From Clostridiales bacterium (GTDB lineage Bacteria; Bacillota; Clostridia; Christensenellales; Aristaeellaceae): 44,772 nucleotides of DNA. A model generated the notes under the pieces. It was not told the DNA's origin. It saw only the letters and a list, made by a program, of their open reading frames with translations, and made no database searches. Position 1 is the stretch's first letter. Every line of letters begins with the position of its first letter. The DNA lies in contig JAAYFC010000105.1 of NCBI GenBank assembly GCA_012728435.1, positions 1 through 44,772 of the forward strand. Reading direction: 5' to 3'. The translations under genes and the position numbers were made by a program. Positions 23,604 to 32,240 of the stretch are shown piece by piece.

Positions 23604-26462
23604 TTACTCTGCTTTGATTTTGATGACCGTCGCGGTGAGGGCATCCAGTTTGAGGCCAAGCAGCTTGTTGTCTTCGGTTTTCAGCTCCACACCGTCCAGT
23701 GTCTCAATGGCGTCGACACCAGCAGTGCTGGCATCCACCAGCACCTGCAAGCCCAAAGCGTTCATGGCCTGCTCCGACAAATCCAGGCTGCGCGCTTCAC
23801 TGTCCGCGTTCAGTGCGACCAAGTAGGTCTCCCCCGTCTGCTTTGACACAGCGGTGAAGGCCAGCAGCAAATCAGCCTCCGCGATATCGGGCGAGAGGAC
23901 GCGGGCAATCTCCTGCTCGATGTCTTCGGCCTTTGCGTAGCTGAAAGCGTCCGTGCTCTTGCGCAGCGCGATCAAGCCCTTGGTGTAGGCCTGGGTCTTG
24001 GCGTGCGGGGCGCTTTCCTCCATGGTCTGCCAGTCAAACATGTTGACAACGTCGGAGGAATCATAGGAGTCGTGGATGAAGTAGGGGTACAGGAAGGGAT
24101 TTCCCTGCTCGTCCTTAAAAAGGGTCGATTTGTTGGGCGCTGTATCCACCTGGCCCATGTAGTCCGGGTGGCGGAACTGCTTGGTGCGGCCATACTCCTG
24201 GCCGGCGTGCAGGAAGATGATGCCCTGGTGGGGGAGCAGCAGGGCGTTGCCGAGGCGCTGCCGGCGCAGGATCTCCTCCTGATGGTCCTTGGGGTCCTTC
24301 TTGATGGACAGCGCAATCACGTCATGCAGGGTCAGGTTGTCGTGCGCCTCGATGTACTGGACGATGTCACCGGGGTCGTCCTCGTTGACGTTGCCGGGCT
24401 GCGCCTTCAGGTTGTTGATCAAGAGGTTGATGGCGCGCTTGCCGCCGGTTAAAAAGCGGGGCTGTCCCTCTGAGCCAAAGCCGCTTTTAAGCTCGTTGCG
24501 CACCTCGTCAGAGAACACGGCCACCGCATCCGTCCTGTCCATCGCGTCCTGATCCGCCGGGGTGATGTCCGTCACCCCCGCATCCCCATTCCAGGTGCGC
24601 CAGCCCTCACCAATCCACAGGCTGTTGGGGTTGATTTGGCTGACCTGGTCATAGGCCATCTGCACGGTGTCCAGGTCCAGGTTGCCCATCATGTCAAAGC
24701 GGAAGCCATCCACCTTATAGGTGTTTGTCAGGTAGGCCAGGGAGTCCACTATCAACCGCCTGGTCATCAGGTGGGTGCTTCCCACCTGGCCGCCGCCAAA
24801 GCTGCCCTTGGGGCGGCCGGCCTTGTCCGTGAAGTAGTAGTAATTGGGCTCGATGTCCTCCAGTAGTTCGACCTTGGCGGTGTGGTTGTACACCACGTCC
24901 AGGATGACGCCCATCCCGCGGGCGTGGATGGCCGCCACCAGCTCCTTAAACTCCTTCACGCGCGCAGCAGGGTCATCCGGGTTGGTCGCGTACATGCCGG
25001 TCAGGGCGAAATAGGACTGCGGGTCGTATCCCCAGTTGTAGTTTTGTTGCTCAGAGGCGTAGTCCATTAAGCGCTCCCGCTGATGCTCGTTGACATGGTA
25101 GTAGTTTAAAACCGGCAGCAGCTGGATGTGCGTGACGCCCAAATCCTTTAGATAGTCCAGTTTTTCAATAAAGGCCAGGAAGGTGCCAAAGGGGGCTGTC
25201 AGCTTATCTTCCAAGGCAGGGCTTGAGGTGAAGTCGCGCACATGCGCCTCGTAGATGATGGCATCCTCCCGCGTGACGAAGCCCGGAATGTCCGCGAAAT
25301 CAAGCGCAGCGCCGATGCGCTCGGGTGCGATGATGGCGGCCTTGCCCACTGTTTCGCCCTGCTCGTTTTGCGAGTTCCAGGCTGCCATGGAATGGGCATA
25401 AGGGTCCAGCACCAGGTTTTCGTTGCCGCCCCGCTTGACGCGGAAGTGGTAAAACACGCCCTCCAGGCTTTCAAGGCCTGTGTTATCAGGATTCAGCGTG
25501 ACCTCCCAGATATGCTCCGGGTTTTGGGTGAGCGGCACAGCGTCCTTCACCACCTTGTGCTGGTCATCCGCCGCGTATAACACCGCCTCCACCGCGTCCG
25601 CCGTGGGCGCCCACAGCCGCAGGATGGCGGTGCCGTCCTCCTTGAAGGTCGCGCCCAGCGTGCCCTTTGTCGAGAATTGCTCATCGATCTCCTGCCAGGA
25701 TGTGCCCTGCGCTTCCTCCTGTGCGGGCGCTGCCTCGGCATAGGGGTTGGTCCGGATGGCCGCATCGCCGTCGCGCAGGTAGATGACGCGGGTTTTGCCG
25801 TCCAGCTCCAGCTTGTAGTCCTCCGTTTGCTCACCGTTTTCGCGGTTGACAAACAGGAAACCTACTTCCTTTGCGTTCTGTGACAATTCAATGTCCACAT
25901 AGGCACCCAGGGGGCCAGTGTCCGCCGTCATGGGTGTGGCGCCTGTGGGCCAGCCGCCCGTCTTTTCTGACGCAGTTAGCACATCGCCCCAGAACCACAC
26001 GCCCATGTCGGTATAGTCGCGGCTCTCCCGGTAAAAGCGGATGCGCACATGGTTTTCCTGAATCTGCCGCAGGTCCTCAAATGCGACCTGAAGCTGGTTG
26101 TTGATCCAGATCTCGCGCATCTTTGGGCTGGCCAGGTCAATCATCAGGTCCTCCGGTGTCAGCTTGTTGCCCGCAGCGTCAATCACCAGCGTGCCCACCT
26201 GCTTCGCATCCGGAATCAGCGCGATGTCCAGGTACGCACCGCCCTCCTCCTGCGCGAACAGCGTGCGTCCTTCCGGCCAGGGGCCGGTCTTCTCTGAGGC
26301 GGTCACCACGTCCCCCCAGAACCAGATGCCCAGGTCCTGATAGTTGTTGTCTTCGTTTTGGTAATGCACCCGAAGCTGGTCCTCACCCGCCTCTGCCACC
26401 AGGGAAATGGGCAAGAGGCTTAGAACCAACAGGGCGACCAAGAGCAGTCTACGCAGTTTCAT
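23604..26462 (-). CDS. pulA: Secreted type I pullulanase (GH13) with two starch-binding domains
   Basis: A 952-aa protein with a signal peptide (hydrophobic 5-22). Two N-terminal CBM41-like modules (about 28-125 and 130-235) share GxWFWGDVxTASEKTGxWP. A CBM48-type module (about 275-370) precedes the GH13 barrel. The barrel has YNWGYDPQSYF, DVVYNHT (region I), GFRFDMMG (region II with the nucleophile Asp), GEGW (region III with the acid/base Glu) and YIEAHDN (region IV). The YNWGYDP motif marks type I pullulanase, which cuts alpha-1,6 branches of pullulan and starch. No cell-wall anchor is seen. It could supply maltooligosaccharides to the ABC importer at 32-40 kb. Confidence 0.95.
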   Translation of the reverse strand: MKLRRLLLVALLVLSLLPISLVAEAGEDQLRVHYQNEDNNYQDLGIWFWGDVVTASEKTGPWPEGRTLFAQEEGGAYLDIALIPDAKQVGTLVIDAAGNKLTPEDLMIDLASPKMREIWINNQLQVAFEDLRQIQENHVRIRFYRESRDYTDMGVWFWGDVLTASEKTGGWPTGATPMTADTGPLGAYVDIELSQNAKEVGFLFVNRENGEQTEDYKLELDGKTRVIYLRDGDAAIRTNPYAEAAPAQEEAQGTSWQEIDEQFSTKGTLGATFKEDGTAILRLWAPTADAVEAVLYAADDQHKVVKDAVPLTQNPEHIWEVTLNPDNTGLESLEGVFYHFRVKRGGNENLVLDPYAHSMAAWNSQNEQGETVGKAAIIAPERIGAALDFADIPGFVTREDAIIYEAHVRDFTSSPALEDKLTAPFGTFLAFIEKLDYLKDLGVTHIQLLPVLNYYHVNEHQRERLMDYASEQQNYNWGYDPQSYFALTGMYATNPDDPAARVKEFKELVAAIHARGMGVILDVVYNHTAKVELLEDIEPNYYYFTDKAGRPKGSFGGGQVGSTHLMTRRLIVDSLAYLTNTYKVDGFRFDMMGNLDLDTVQMAYDQVSQINPNSLWIGEGWRTWNGDAGVTDITPADQDAMDRTDAVAVFSDEVRNELKSGFGSEGQPRFLTGGKRAINLLINNLKAQPGNVNEDDPGDIVQYIEAHDNLTLHDVIALSIKKDPKDHQEEILRRQRLGNALLLPHQGIIFLHAGQEYGRTKQFRHPDYMGQVDTAPNKSTLFKDEQGNPFLYPYFIHDSYDSSDVVNMFDWQTMEESAPHAKTQAYTKGLIALRKSTDAFSYAKAEDIEQEIARVLSPDIAEADLLLAFTAVSKQTGETYLVALNADSEARSLDLSEQAMNALGLQVLVDASTAGVDAIETLDGVELKTEDNKLLGLKLDALTATVIKIKAE

Positions 26463-26703
26463 CAGGATGTCCTCCTATCGTATTCATTCTTTCCTGATGA
26501 ATATACCCATTTCACCCTTTTTTGAGCAAACGGTGCAGGCTGCGGCACCCTGTGCCCGGGCCCTCTTTTTGCTGACTCATACAAAGTTGCCTGCCCATGA
26601 CGGCTTTCGCCCTGATGTGGTAGAATGGGGGCGACCTCCCATGTCTTGCCTTGAACAACATCACAAACACCTGCACCCGCAGCAAAACCAACCAGGAGGA
26701 GCT

Positions 26704-28527
26704 ATGATGAACACCCCCCAAACCATTGTCCTTTCGGCTGACAAGCAAGGTTTTTTCACTGTGACCGCGCACGGGCACACCTGGCGCCAGGACAGCAGCC
26801 ACCGCCCCTGTGTGCGCACCAAAGCGGGCACCCTGTTTTTTGACCAGGCACAGGATATCTCCCTGGCGCCCTATAAAACTGGCCTGGGCGCTGGCTACCA
26901 GCTGCGCTACAGCGGCTTTCCCGGCAGTGATGCCGCCTTTGAAACCCTGCTGTGGGTGGACGATGCCACATCCCGGCTGCACTGCCTGTTTGTGCCCTTG
27001 TCCCTAAATGAGGTGGTGGAGGTGTGCTGGCCTGCGCCCATGGTGGCAGATGAGCCGGGCAGCTATGCCGTGGTGCCCTACATGCAGGGCTATTTGCTGC
27101 CCACCGACTGGCCGCAGGAGGCCCCCAAGCCCCCCTTTAACGGCCAGATGTGCTCCTCCGCCGCCTACATGCCCTGGCTGGGCGAAATCACCCCCAAGGG
27201 CGGGTATCTGCTGCACGTCACCAAGCCCTGGGACAGCGCCTATGACTGCCTGCACCCAGCCGGCGGGCCCACCAGGCTGTCTGTCCGTCACCTGCCCAGC
27301 CTGGGGCAGATGCAGGATGAGCGCAGCGTCACCTACCAGTTCACCAAGCCCGGGAGCGATTATGTCACCCTGTGCAAGCTGTACCGGGGCATGGCAGAGG
27401 AGGCCGGGTTGGCTGTGCCCCTTTCTGCCAAGGGTCAGCGGGCTGATGGCCTGGACCGCCTGATCGGTTCGTCTGTCCTGCATGTGGGCATCAAAACCCA
27501 CATCAGCCCGGACTCCGCATATTATGACCAGGAACACCCGGAAAAGAATGATGAAATCATCCCCTTTTCGCAGCGGGCAGACCTGGTCAAGCAATTGACC
27601 AAAGCTGGGGCCCCCCGATTGTACCTGCACCTGGATGGCTGGGGGGAGCCGGGCTATGACAACCAGCACCCGGATTACCTGCCCGCCTGTGAGAAAGCCG
27701 GCGGCTATCCAGGCCTGATCGCCCTGCGGGAAACCTGCCGGGAGCTGGGGCATCTCTTTGGCCTGCACGACCAGTACCGGGACTATTATTTTGATGCTGC
27801 CAGCTACGACCCGGACAACGCCCTGATGCTGGCGGACGGCACCCTCTTTGAGTTTGCCCGCTGGGCCGGCGGCTGGCAGAACTACCTGTGCCCCGCCCTG
27901 TCCCCCCACTACCTGCGCCGCAACTATACCGAGCTGTTCCGCCAGGGGGTCACCATGGACTGCGTGTACCTGGACGTCTTTACCTGCAACGAGCCGGATG
28001 AATGCCTCAACCCCCGCCACCGGGTCACCCGGAAGGAAAGCCTGGCCCACCGCCTGTCCTGCTTTGATTACATGCTGGCGCAGGGCATCCTGCCCAGCAG
28101 CGAGGAGGCCATCGACTGGGCCTTGCCCTCGCTGGTCTTTTGCCACTGGGCCCCGTATGCGCAAGGGGGCATCCCCGTGCCCCTGTTCAACCTGGTTTAC
28201 CACGACTGCGTCCTCATCCCCTGGATGCTGGGCAAAGGCAGCTGGGGAACACCCAAGGGCGACCTGGGCTTCCTCCACGCCCTTTTAAACGCCGGCATGG
28301 GCTATGTGGCAGACAGTTTGACCGGGGAGGCCCAAAAGGAAAACCTGGCGCAGCTGAAGGTGCTGTCCGCCCTCCAGACCCGCCTTGCCCACCAGCAGAT
28401 GGTCAGCCACCGCTTCCTGAGTGAGGATACCCGCGTGCAGCAGGCCACCTATGAGGACGGCACCACCGTCACCGTGGACTTTAACCAGGAAACCTATGAG
28501 ATTAAGCCGCCTTTGGAAGGCGTATAG
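26704..28527 (+). CDS. Glycosidase-like protein, possibly DUF5696/GH101-related
   Basis: A 607-aa protein without signal peptide. ATG 26704 is chosen because AGGAGGA lies just upstream; the frame is open further left but has no SD. An N-terminal beta-rich part (about 1-220) is followed by a TIM-barrel-like region with LYLHLDGWGEPGYDN, FGLHDQYRDYYFDA and DCVYLDVFTCNEPDEC. These acidic strand-end motifs resemble DUF5696 proteins and distantly GH101/GH129 glycosidases. I am not sure of the family and do not assign catalytic residues. It is divergent from the pullulanase, and the 241-nt gap has room for both promoters. Confidence 0.55.
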   Translation: MMNTPQTIVLSADKQGFFTVTAHGHTWRQDSSHRPCVRTKAGTLFFDQAQDISLAPYKTGLGAGYQLRYSGFPGSDAAFETLLWVDDATSRLHCLFVPLSLNEVVEVCWPAPMVADEPGSYAVVPYMQGYLLPTDWPQEAPKPPFNGQMCSSAAYMPWLGEITPKGGYLLHVTKPWDSAYDCLHPAGGPTRLSVRHLPSLGQMQDERSVTYQFTKPGSDYVTLCKLYRGMAEEAGLAVPLSAKGQRADGLDRLIGSSVLHVGIKTHISPDSAYYDQEHPEKNDEIIPFSQRADLVKQLTKAGAPRLYLHLDGWGEPGYDNQHPDYLPACEKAGGYPGLIALRETCRELGHLFGLHDQYRDYYFDAASYDPDNALMLADGTLFEFARWAGGWQNYLCPALSPHYLRRNYTELFRQGVTMDCVYLDVFTCNEPDECLNPRHRVTRKESLAHRLSCFDYMLAQGILPSSEEAIDWALPSLVFCHWAPYAQGGIPVPLFNLVYHDCVLIPWMLGKGSWGTPKGDLGFLHALLNAGMGYVADSLTGEAQKENLAQLKVLSALQTRLAHQQMVSHRFLSEDTRVQQATYEDGTTVTVDFNQETYEIKPPLEGV

Positions 28528-28590
28528 GGGCAGAAGGGCAAAATCGGACCCTGTCAAAAAGACTTTGCTGTAAGCGCTTGCATTAAGGAA

Positions 28591-28627
28591 AACCAAGGAG
28601 CATGCACATCGCTGCTCCTTGGTTTTT
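28591..28627 (+). terminator. Terminator of the glycosidase-like gene
   Basis: Perfect 12-bp stem AACCAAGGAGCA (28591-28602) / TGCTCCTTGGTT (28613-28624), loop 10 nt, T-tract to 28627. It lies between convergent genes. Confidence 0.8.
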
Positions 28628-28683
28628 ATATGTCAAACATCCAGCTTACTGTCTGCCCTGACAAAGCCAGGCTTTATTGATAA

Positions 28684-29373
28684 TCAGCCCTTCCGGCTGT
28701 CCTCATATTGGGTGATGGCTTCCTGTATGCTATTCGCCCGGCGGCTTGCCAGGGCCTTGGAGATGAACACAATGCTCTCCGGCTGCCGGTAGCCCTCGGG
28801 CAGCAGGTCCACATCGTGCTGATCCTTTAAATTGCTGATTTCGTTTTCAATGGAGGCGCAGGCGGCCTTCCCCCAGGTGACCCGCCGGGTCAGGTAGCTG
28901 ATGTACAGCTTGCGCACCAGGAGGGTGGGCAGCAGGGCCAAACCGGCCATCACCACCCCCGCTATAAGGGCTTCGCCATGGTTGTGCGTAAAATTGCTGG
29001 ACACCGCCATATAGAAGACCAGGAATGCCAAAGCCGGCACGATGCCCGTCACCAGCTTGCCCGGAAGGCTGTGCCACCAGCGGTGTTTTTCCTGGTAGGT
29101 AGCCAGGCTGCTCCTAGCCACATCCAGGCGGCTTTCCATTAAGCGCAGGCGGGGCAGGGCATGGGTGAGGTCGCTGAGGGACCGCAGCTGGGCCTCCAGC
29201 CCCTCCTTCTCCCTGGCCTGCTGGGCCAGGCGCTGGTGCAGGGCTTCTGCCTGGGCAGTGGAGCCCTGCAGCATAAAATGGTTGCCGCAGTAATCACACT
29301 GGATATAGGGCTTTGTAATGTCAGCCCGTGCCCTGGCGCCGCAGCCCGGGCACTTGATGGAGAGTGTGCTCAT
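28684..29373 (-). CDS. Zinc-ribbon membrane protein of unknown function
   Basis: A 229-aa protein (ATG 29373 chosen because the zinc ribbon follows at once; the SD is weak). The N-terminal zinc ribbon reads IKCPGCGARARAD and IQCDYCGNHF, four cysteines in two CxxC knuckles. A coiled-coil-prone stretch (about 45-105) and two transmembrane helices (about 108-127 and 137-155) follow, then a charged cytoplasmic tail. The layout fits a small regulatory or scaffold membrane protein; no enzyme motif is seen. The zincin-like gene lies 87 nt upstream on the same strand. Confidence 0.65.
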   Translation of the reverse strand: MSTLSIKCPGCGARARADITKPYIQCDYCGNHFMLQGSTAQAEALHQRLAQQAREKEGLEAQLRSLSDLTHALPRLRLMESRLDVARSSLATYQEKHRWWHSLPGKLVTGIVPALAFLVFYMAVSSNFTHNHGEALIAGVVMAGLALLPTLLVRKLYISYLTRRVTWGKAACASIENEISNLKDQHDVDLLPEGYRQPESIVFISKALASRRANSIQEAITQYEDSRKG

Positions 29374-29460
29374 CCTGGATACGTCATCCTTTACTTGGTG
29401 GTTTTGTCTGCCGCCCTGGCAGTGTAGCCCCTTGTGCCCCATTTGGCAATCCAAGGCCGG

Positions 29461-29823
29461 CTACATCACCAAAAGGCGCCTGGCATCTGTGATTTCCAGG
29501 GCCCTGTCCCCCGCCTGGTGCTCCAGGTGGTGGGTGAGCTCGTGTTTTAAGACCGCTTCAATCAGCCGGTAGGCTTCCGCCTCGTCCTGAAGGTGCGGGT
29601 AAACCTGTATAAATGAGCCGTAGTACAGCACAATGCCCCGGCCCATGCTGTGGCTTACCTTATACTCCCCCAGGATGTACGCCGGGATGCCGGAGGCCGT
29701 GGCATGGTTTCGTTTGCTGTGTTCCACCACCCCGATGCCCAGGTTGAGGCCGCTGAAAATCTCCTGGGGCAGGCGGCTGGCCGCCAGCTCCAGCAAGCGG
29801 GTAAAGGCATCCATGTCAATCAT
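29461..29823 (-). CDS. Minimal zincin-like metallopeptidase family protein
   Basis: A 120-aa protein matching the small PF06262-type zincin family. The core motif is LKHELTHHLEHQAGDRALE near residues 92-110, with HExxHH and the downstream GD pair as in the family's extended signature. FSGLNLGIGVVE and ILGEYK strands precede it. Such proteins are short, cytoplasmic and of unknown substrate. It starts with ATG 29823; ATG 29814 is an alternative. It probably shares a transcript with the zinc-ribbon protein downstream. Confidence 0.75.
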   Translation of the reverse strand: MIDMDAFTRLLELAASRLPQEIFSGLNLGIGVVEHSKRNHATASGIPAYILGEYKVSHSMGRGIVLYYGSFIQVYPHLQDEAEAYRLIEAVLKHELTHHLEHQAGDRALEITDARRLLVM

Positions 29824-30179
29824 GGCACGCCCCCCACCAGCCCCCTGGGTGTAGGAAAAACCATTGACATGGCGATGATGTCCCTCCTCCTGTTCTTCCC
29901 GCTGAAACCATCATACCATAAGTTGCACCTGAGGGATGCCTTGGGCTGCGGGTTTGACCCAAAAGGCCATCGGGCAGATAATAGCGGATGCCAGGTGCTG
30001 CGAAAGGCGGGGGCTGCAATCCCGCTTTTCCCTTGCGTTTTTGCAGGAAAAGGCCTACAATGAAATCAGGTTCCAAGCATTCAACACACCACAATACCCA
30101 TGCATCTTAACCCACTGCAAGGCTGCTGACGCGGCTATGAAGCAGGGCTTTTGCCTTGCGCGCAAGGAGGAGGATGGAC
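29824..30179. other. Intergenic region between divergent genes
   Basis: 356 nt without a supportable gene. It contains a small GC hairpin GCGGG (30007-30011) / CCCGC (30021-30025) followed by TTTT on the plus strand, which could be a weak terminator, and the SD AAGGAGGAGG (30164-30173) of the next gene. No consensus promoter pair is clear to me. Confidence 0.4.
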
Positions 30180-30836
30180 ATGGGCACCTATTTGCTGATG
30201 GACTCGGACAACCCCTACCGGCTGGTATACTATGGCGGGCATTATCAGGACCCCGCCTTGCCCCTTGTGACCCTTGATTACAATAAGGCCTACCAGTTTG
30301 ACCAATACAGCGAAGCTGAAAAAACCAAAGACCGGGTGTATCAGGACACCAAGGATTTTTATTCCCTCATCCTGGCGCGGGCGGAGGCATACAGGCCCTA
30401 CCCCTGCCCGGTATGCCTGCAATCCATCTTCGAAGAGGAAGGGGATCATGCCGTTTGTCCGGTATGCCGCTGGGAAAATGACGGCTTACAAGGCTATAAC
30501 CACAACTACTGGGGCGGCGCCAATCACCTGAGCGTCAACGAAGCCCGGCTGGAATATTTCTTGCTGTCCCACCCCTTCACAGCGGCAAAGGCCGCGGTGC
30601 TTCGGCTGCAGTACAAGGAAGCAAGAAGCGCTGTGGGAATTCGGATGGGTCAACTGAACCAGCAGGAAGACAAGATACGCTATGACTCCCTGCGGGATGA
30701 ACACATCGCCCGCAGAACCGGTTACATGAACAAACTGACCCAGCTGCTGCTAAGCCTGCTGGGGGTGATGCCCGAGGGCACCACCGACATCATCCCGCCG
30801 CCCGGGTTGCTGGCACAGTGGCTGTCCAGGGAGTGA
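30180..30836 (+). CDS. Cysteine-rich CPCC-domain protein
   Basis: A 218-aa protein. ATG 30180 is chosen over 30174 because the SD AAGGAGGAGG (30164-30173) needs some spacing. The centre carries the CPCC domain: YPCPVC (near 71-76), DHAVCPVCRWENDG (near 87-100) and GGANHLSVNEARLEYF. The paired CPxC knuckles probably bind zinc or iron. The N-terminus (GTYLLMDSDNPYRLVYYGGHYQD) and C-terminus are not recognised. The function of CPCC proteins is unknown. Two related terminators flank the structured repeat that follows. Confidence 0.72.
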   Translation: MGTYLLMDSDNPYRLVYYGGHYQDPALPLVTLDYNKAYQFDQYSEAEKTKDRVYQDTKDFYSLILARAEAYRPYPCPVCLQSIFEEEGDHAVCPVCRWENDGLQGYNHNYWGGANHLSVNEARLEYFLLSHPFTAAKAAVLRLQYKEARSAVGIRMGQLNQQEDKIRYDSLRDEHIARRTGYMNKLTQLLLSLLGVMPEGTTDIIPPPGLLAQWLSRE

Positions 30837-30863
30837 GCAAGGCAAAAGGAGCAGGGGTTAAAG

Positions 30864-30899
30864 CACCCGGGCCAGCCCATTAGCTGCCCGGGTGTTGTT
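30864..30899 (+). terminator. Terminator copy 1, after the CPCC gene
   Basis: CACCCGGGC (30864-30872) / GCCCGGGTG (30886-30894), extended by AGC/GCT with one bulge, followed by TTGTT. 30866-30899 is repeated at 31111-31144 with 30 of 34 positions identical. Confidence 0.6.
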
Positions 30900-30903
30900 G
30901 AAT

Positions 30904-31072
30904 GTCGACAAAGTGTCTGCATACACTTTGTCGTTTTGGAGGAACGGGCATTTTCCCTTGGGAACTAAAGTTCCCGGCCAGGGAAAATGCGAGGAATGCA
31001 TTGCTACGCAATGCCCCGCCCGCCCGGCAGAGCCGTGCGATACGATTTCACTCAGAGGGCTGTGCCCTCTGA
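30904..31072 (+). repeat. Multi-hairpin structured element D1
   Basis: Helices in order. P1: CGACAAAGTGT/ACACTTTGTCG (30906-30916 with 30923-30933). P2: GCATTTTCCCT/AGGGAAAATGC (30948-30958 with 30980-30990). P3, inside P2: GGGAACT/AGTTCCC (30960-30966 with 30969-30975). P4: GCATTGC/GCAATGC (30998-31004 with 31008-31014). P5: CGGC/GCCG (31025-31028 with 31032-31035). P6: TCAGAGGGC/GCCCTCTGA (31052-31060 with 31064-31072). Linkers GGCC, ATGCGAGGAAT and a 35-nt block (31013-31047) ending CGTGCGATACGATT are shared with D2 while most helices differ. It may be an RNA element or a structured repeat DNA end. There is no reading frame. Confidence 0.75.
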
Positions 31073-31109
31073 AACTCCCATTTTGTATAGTTTGTCTTCA
31101 TTCTGAAAT

Positions 31110-31147
31110 ACCCGGGCAAGCCCATTGACTGCCCGGGTGCTGTTTTT
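31110..31147 (+). terminator. Terminator copy 2, after element D1
   Basis: ACCCGGGC (31110-31117) / GCCCGGGT (31131-31138), then TTTTT at 31143-31147. It is nearly identical to copy 1 and could end a D1 transcript. Confidence 0.6.
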
Positions 31148-31189
31148 ATGATTTTCGCTGAAATGATTGAAATCTTGATTGGATGCCGC

Positions 31190-31513
31190 TCATCCTTCCA
31201 GGAGATGATAAAAGCGCCCGATGATGGGGAAGACATAGGAGGCGTTCTGGGACTGTTCCCTGGCTTTCTGGCGTATTCCCTTCCTCCCGGAAATCAAGGA
31301 ATGGTACAGGGGCAGAAGGTCAACAACATCCTTCTCTGTGATGGTTCTTGGGGTGGTCATCCTGCAGCTGGGTTTATGCTGGATGGCGTTGTCAACTTTG
31401 ATGCTGCTGCCCTTTTTGACTGCCCGGAACCACAGGCCTTTGATTGTTTGAAGTTCAAGACCTGTTCCATCCAGTGCTGCCAGCACCTGGCTCCAAAACT
31501 CTTGTGGGTTCAT
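31190..31513 (-). CDS. Hypothetical 107-aa protein
   Basis: A 107-aa protein starting at ATG 31513 behind CAGGAGA. I do not recognise it. The sequence has an N-terminal amphipathic helix (NPQEFWSQVLAALDGTG), a strand-rich centre, and a helical C-terminus (VVDLLPLYHSLISG, then ASYVFPIIGRFYHLLEG). There is no transmembrane segment. It lies on the same strand as, and 79 nt downstream of, the RelE-like toxin gene, inside the interval bracketed by the inverted D1 and D2 elements, so it may be a third member of that cassette. Confidence 0.55.
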   Translation of the reverse strand: MNPQEFWSQVLAALDGTGLELQTIKGLWFRAVKKGSSIKVDNAIQHKPSCRMTTPRTITEKDVVDLLPLYHSLISGRKGIRQKAREQSQNASYVFPIIGRFYHLLEG

Positions 31514-31591
31514 TGCGTCTCCTGCATGTCCTTCCGGTTATTCTTCTTGAGAATGACTACAAACAAAAACTCCCGTCCCCTATGTTCACTA

Positions 31592-31855
31592 TCAATATAC
31601 CTGGCTGCGGTGTCCTGTTTCCAGCATCAGGATGAGTAGTTGTCCCTCCGGAATGTCCGCAATCAGCCGATAATCGCCCACCCGATAGCGCCATATCCCT
31701 TTTAGGTTGCCAGACAATCCCGTGCCATGCAGGCGGGGGTTCTCGCAGCCTTCCAGGTTCTTCCGTACCCAGCCCAGGATCAAGGCTGCTGTCTGACGGT
31801 CCAGTTTATTGAGCTGTTTCAAGGCAGTTTTAGTAAGCTGCACTCGGTAGCTCAT
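31592..31855 (-). CDS. RelE/ParE-family toxin
   Basis: An 87-aa basic protein with the RelE fold pattern: SYRVQLTKTALKQLNKLDRQTAALILGWVRKNLEG, LHGTGLSGNLKGIWRYRVGDYRLIADI (the GDYRLI strand with conserved Arg), and ILMLETGHRSQVY (RelE-type terminal GHR.xVY). Members cut ribosome-bound mRNA or inhibit gyrase; this C-terminus fits RelE. The start overlaps the antitoxin stop as ATGA. It is full length. Confidence 0.9.
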   Translation of the reverse strand: MSYRVQLTKTALKQLNKLDRQTAALILGWVRKNLEGCENPRLHGTGLSGNLKGIWRYRVGDYRLIADIPEGQLLILMLETGHRSQVY

Positions 31856-32073
31856 TGCAGACCCAGCTCTTTCTCAACCTCATGAAGGGTGTAGGTGACA
31901 GGGTCTTTTTTGAAGGCTGCCATGGCTTTGTGATAGGCGGCCAGGTCGTGCTCGTCCTCAATGCGCTCCAATACGGACCGGCGCACCAAATCTGACACCG
32001 TCATGCCCTTGAGCTCTGCATACTTCTTGATGATGTCGGCCTCAGCCTTGCTGAGCCTGACTGAAATGCTCAC
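31852..32073 (-). CDS. RelB/DUF6290-type antitoxin (ribbon-helix-helix)
   Basis: A 73-aa protein with GTG start at 32073 behind GAGGTGA; a longer upstream frame has no SD. The N-terminus ISVRLSKAEADIIKKYAELKG is a ribbon-helix-helix DNA-binding domain, followed by TVSDLVRRSVLERIED and a C-terminal toxin-binding tail (HEVEKELGLQ). It should neutralise the RelE-like toxin and autorepress the operon. It overlaps the toxin start by 4 nt. Confidence 0.88.
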   Translation of the reverse strand: MSISVRLSKAEADIIKKYAELKGMTVSDLVRRSVLERIEDEHDLAAYHKAMAAFKKDPVTYTLHEVEKELGLQ

Positions 32074-32142
32074 GCTGTCACCTCTTTGTGTATTGCATTG
32101 TAATACGTTGGTGGATGCCCTGTCAATGAGCATGAAGAGGTT

Positions 32143-32187
32143 CAAGGGTCAAGGACCCTTGTCTGGGGGTCCGGGGATCATCTCCCC
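32143..32187. repeat. Two hairpins upstream of the TA operon
   Basis: CAAGGGTC (32143-32150) / GACCCTTG (32154-32161) is an 8-bp stem and GGGGA (32173-32177) / TCCCC (32183-32187) a 5-bp stem. They lie between the antitoxin start and element D2, in the position of the TA promoter and upstream region. Their role is unclear. Confidence 0.5.
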
Positions 32188-32240
32188 TGGTCATTCCAGC
32201 ATTGTCTCCTGTTCTGCCCGCATTGATTCAGGGGTGGTAT

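Noticed and set aside
28569..28582. TGTAAGCGCTTGCA resembles a catabolite-response (cre) site
   Set aside because: It lies between two convergent genes, far from any start, and misses one consensus position.
30904..31072. Element D1 as a CRISPR array or tRNA cluster
   Set aside because: Its palindromes differ from each other and there are no regular spacers or cloverleafs. No CRISPR array was seen anywhere in the window.
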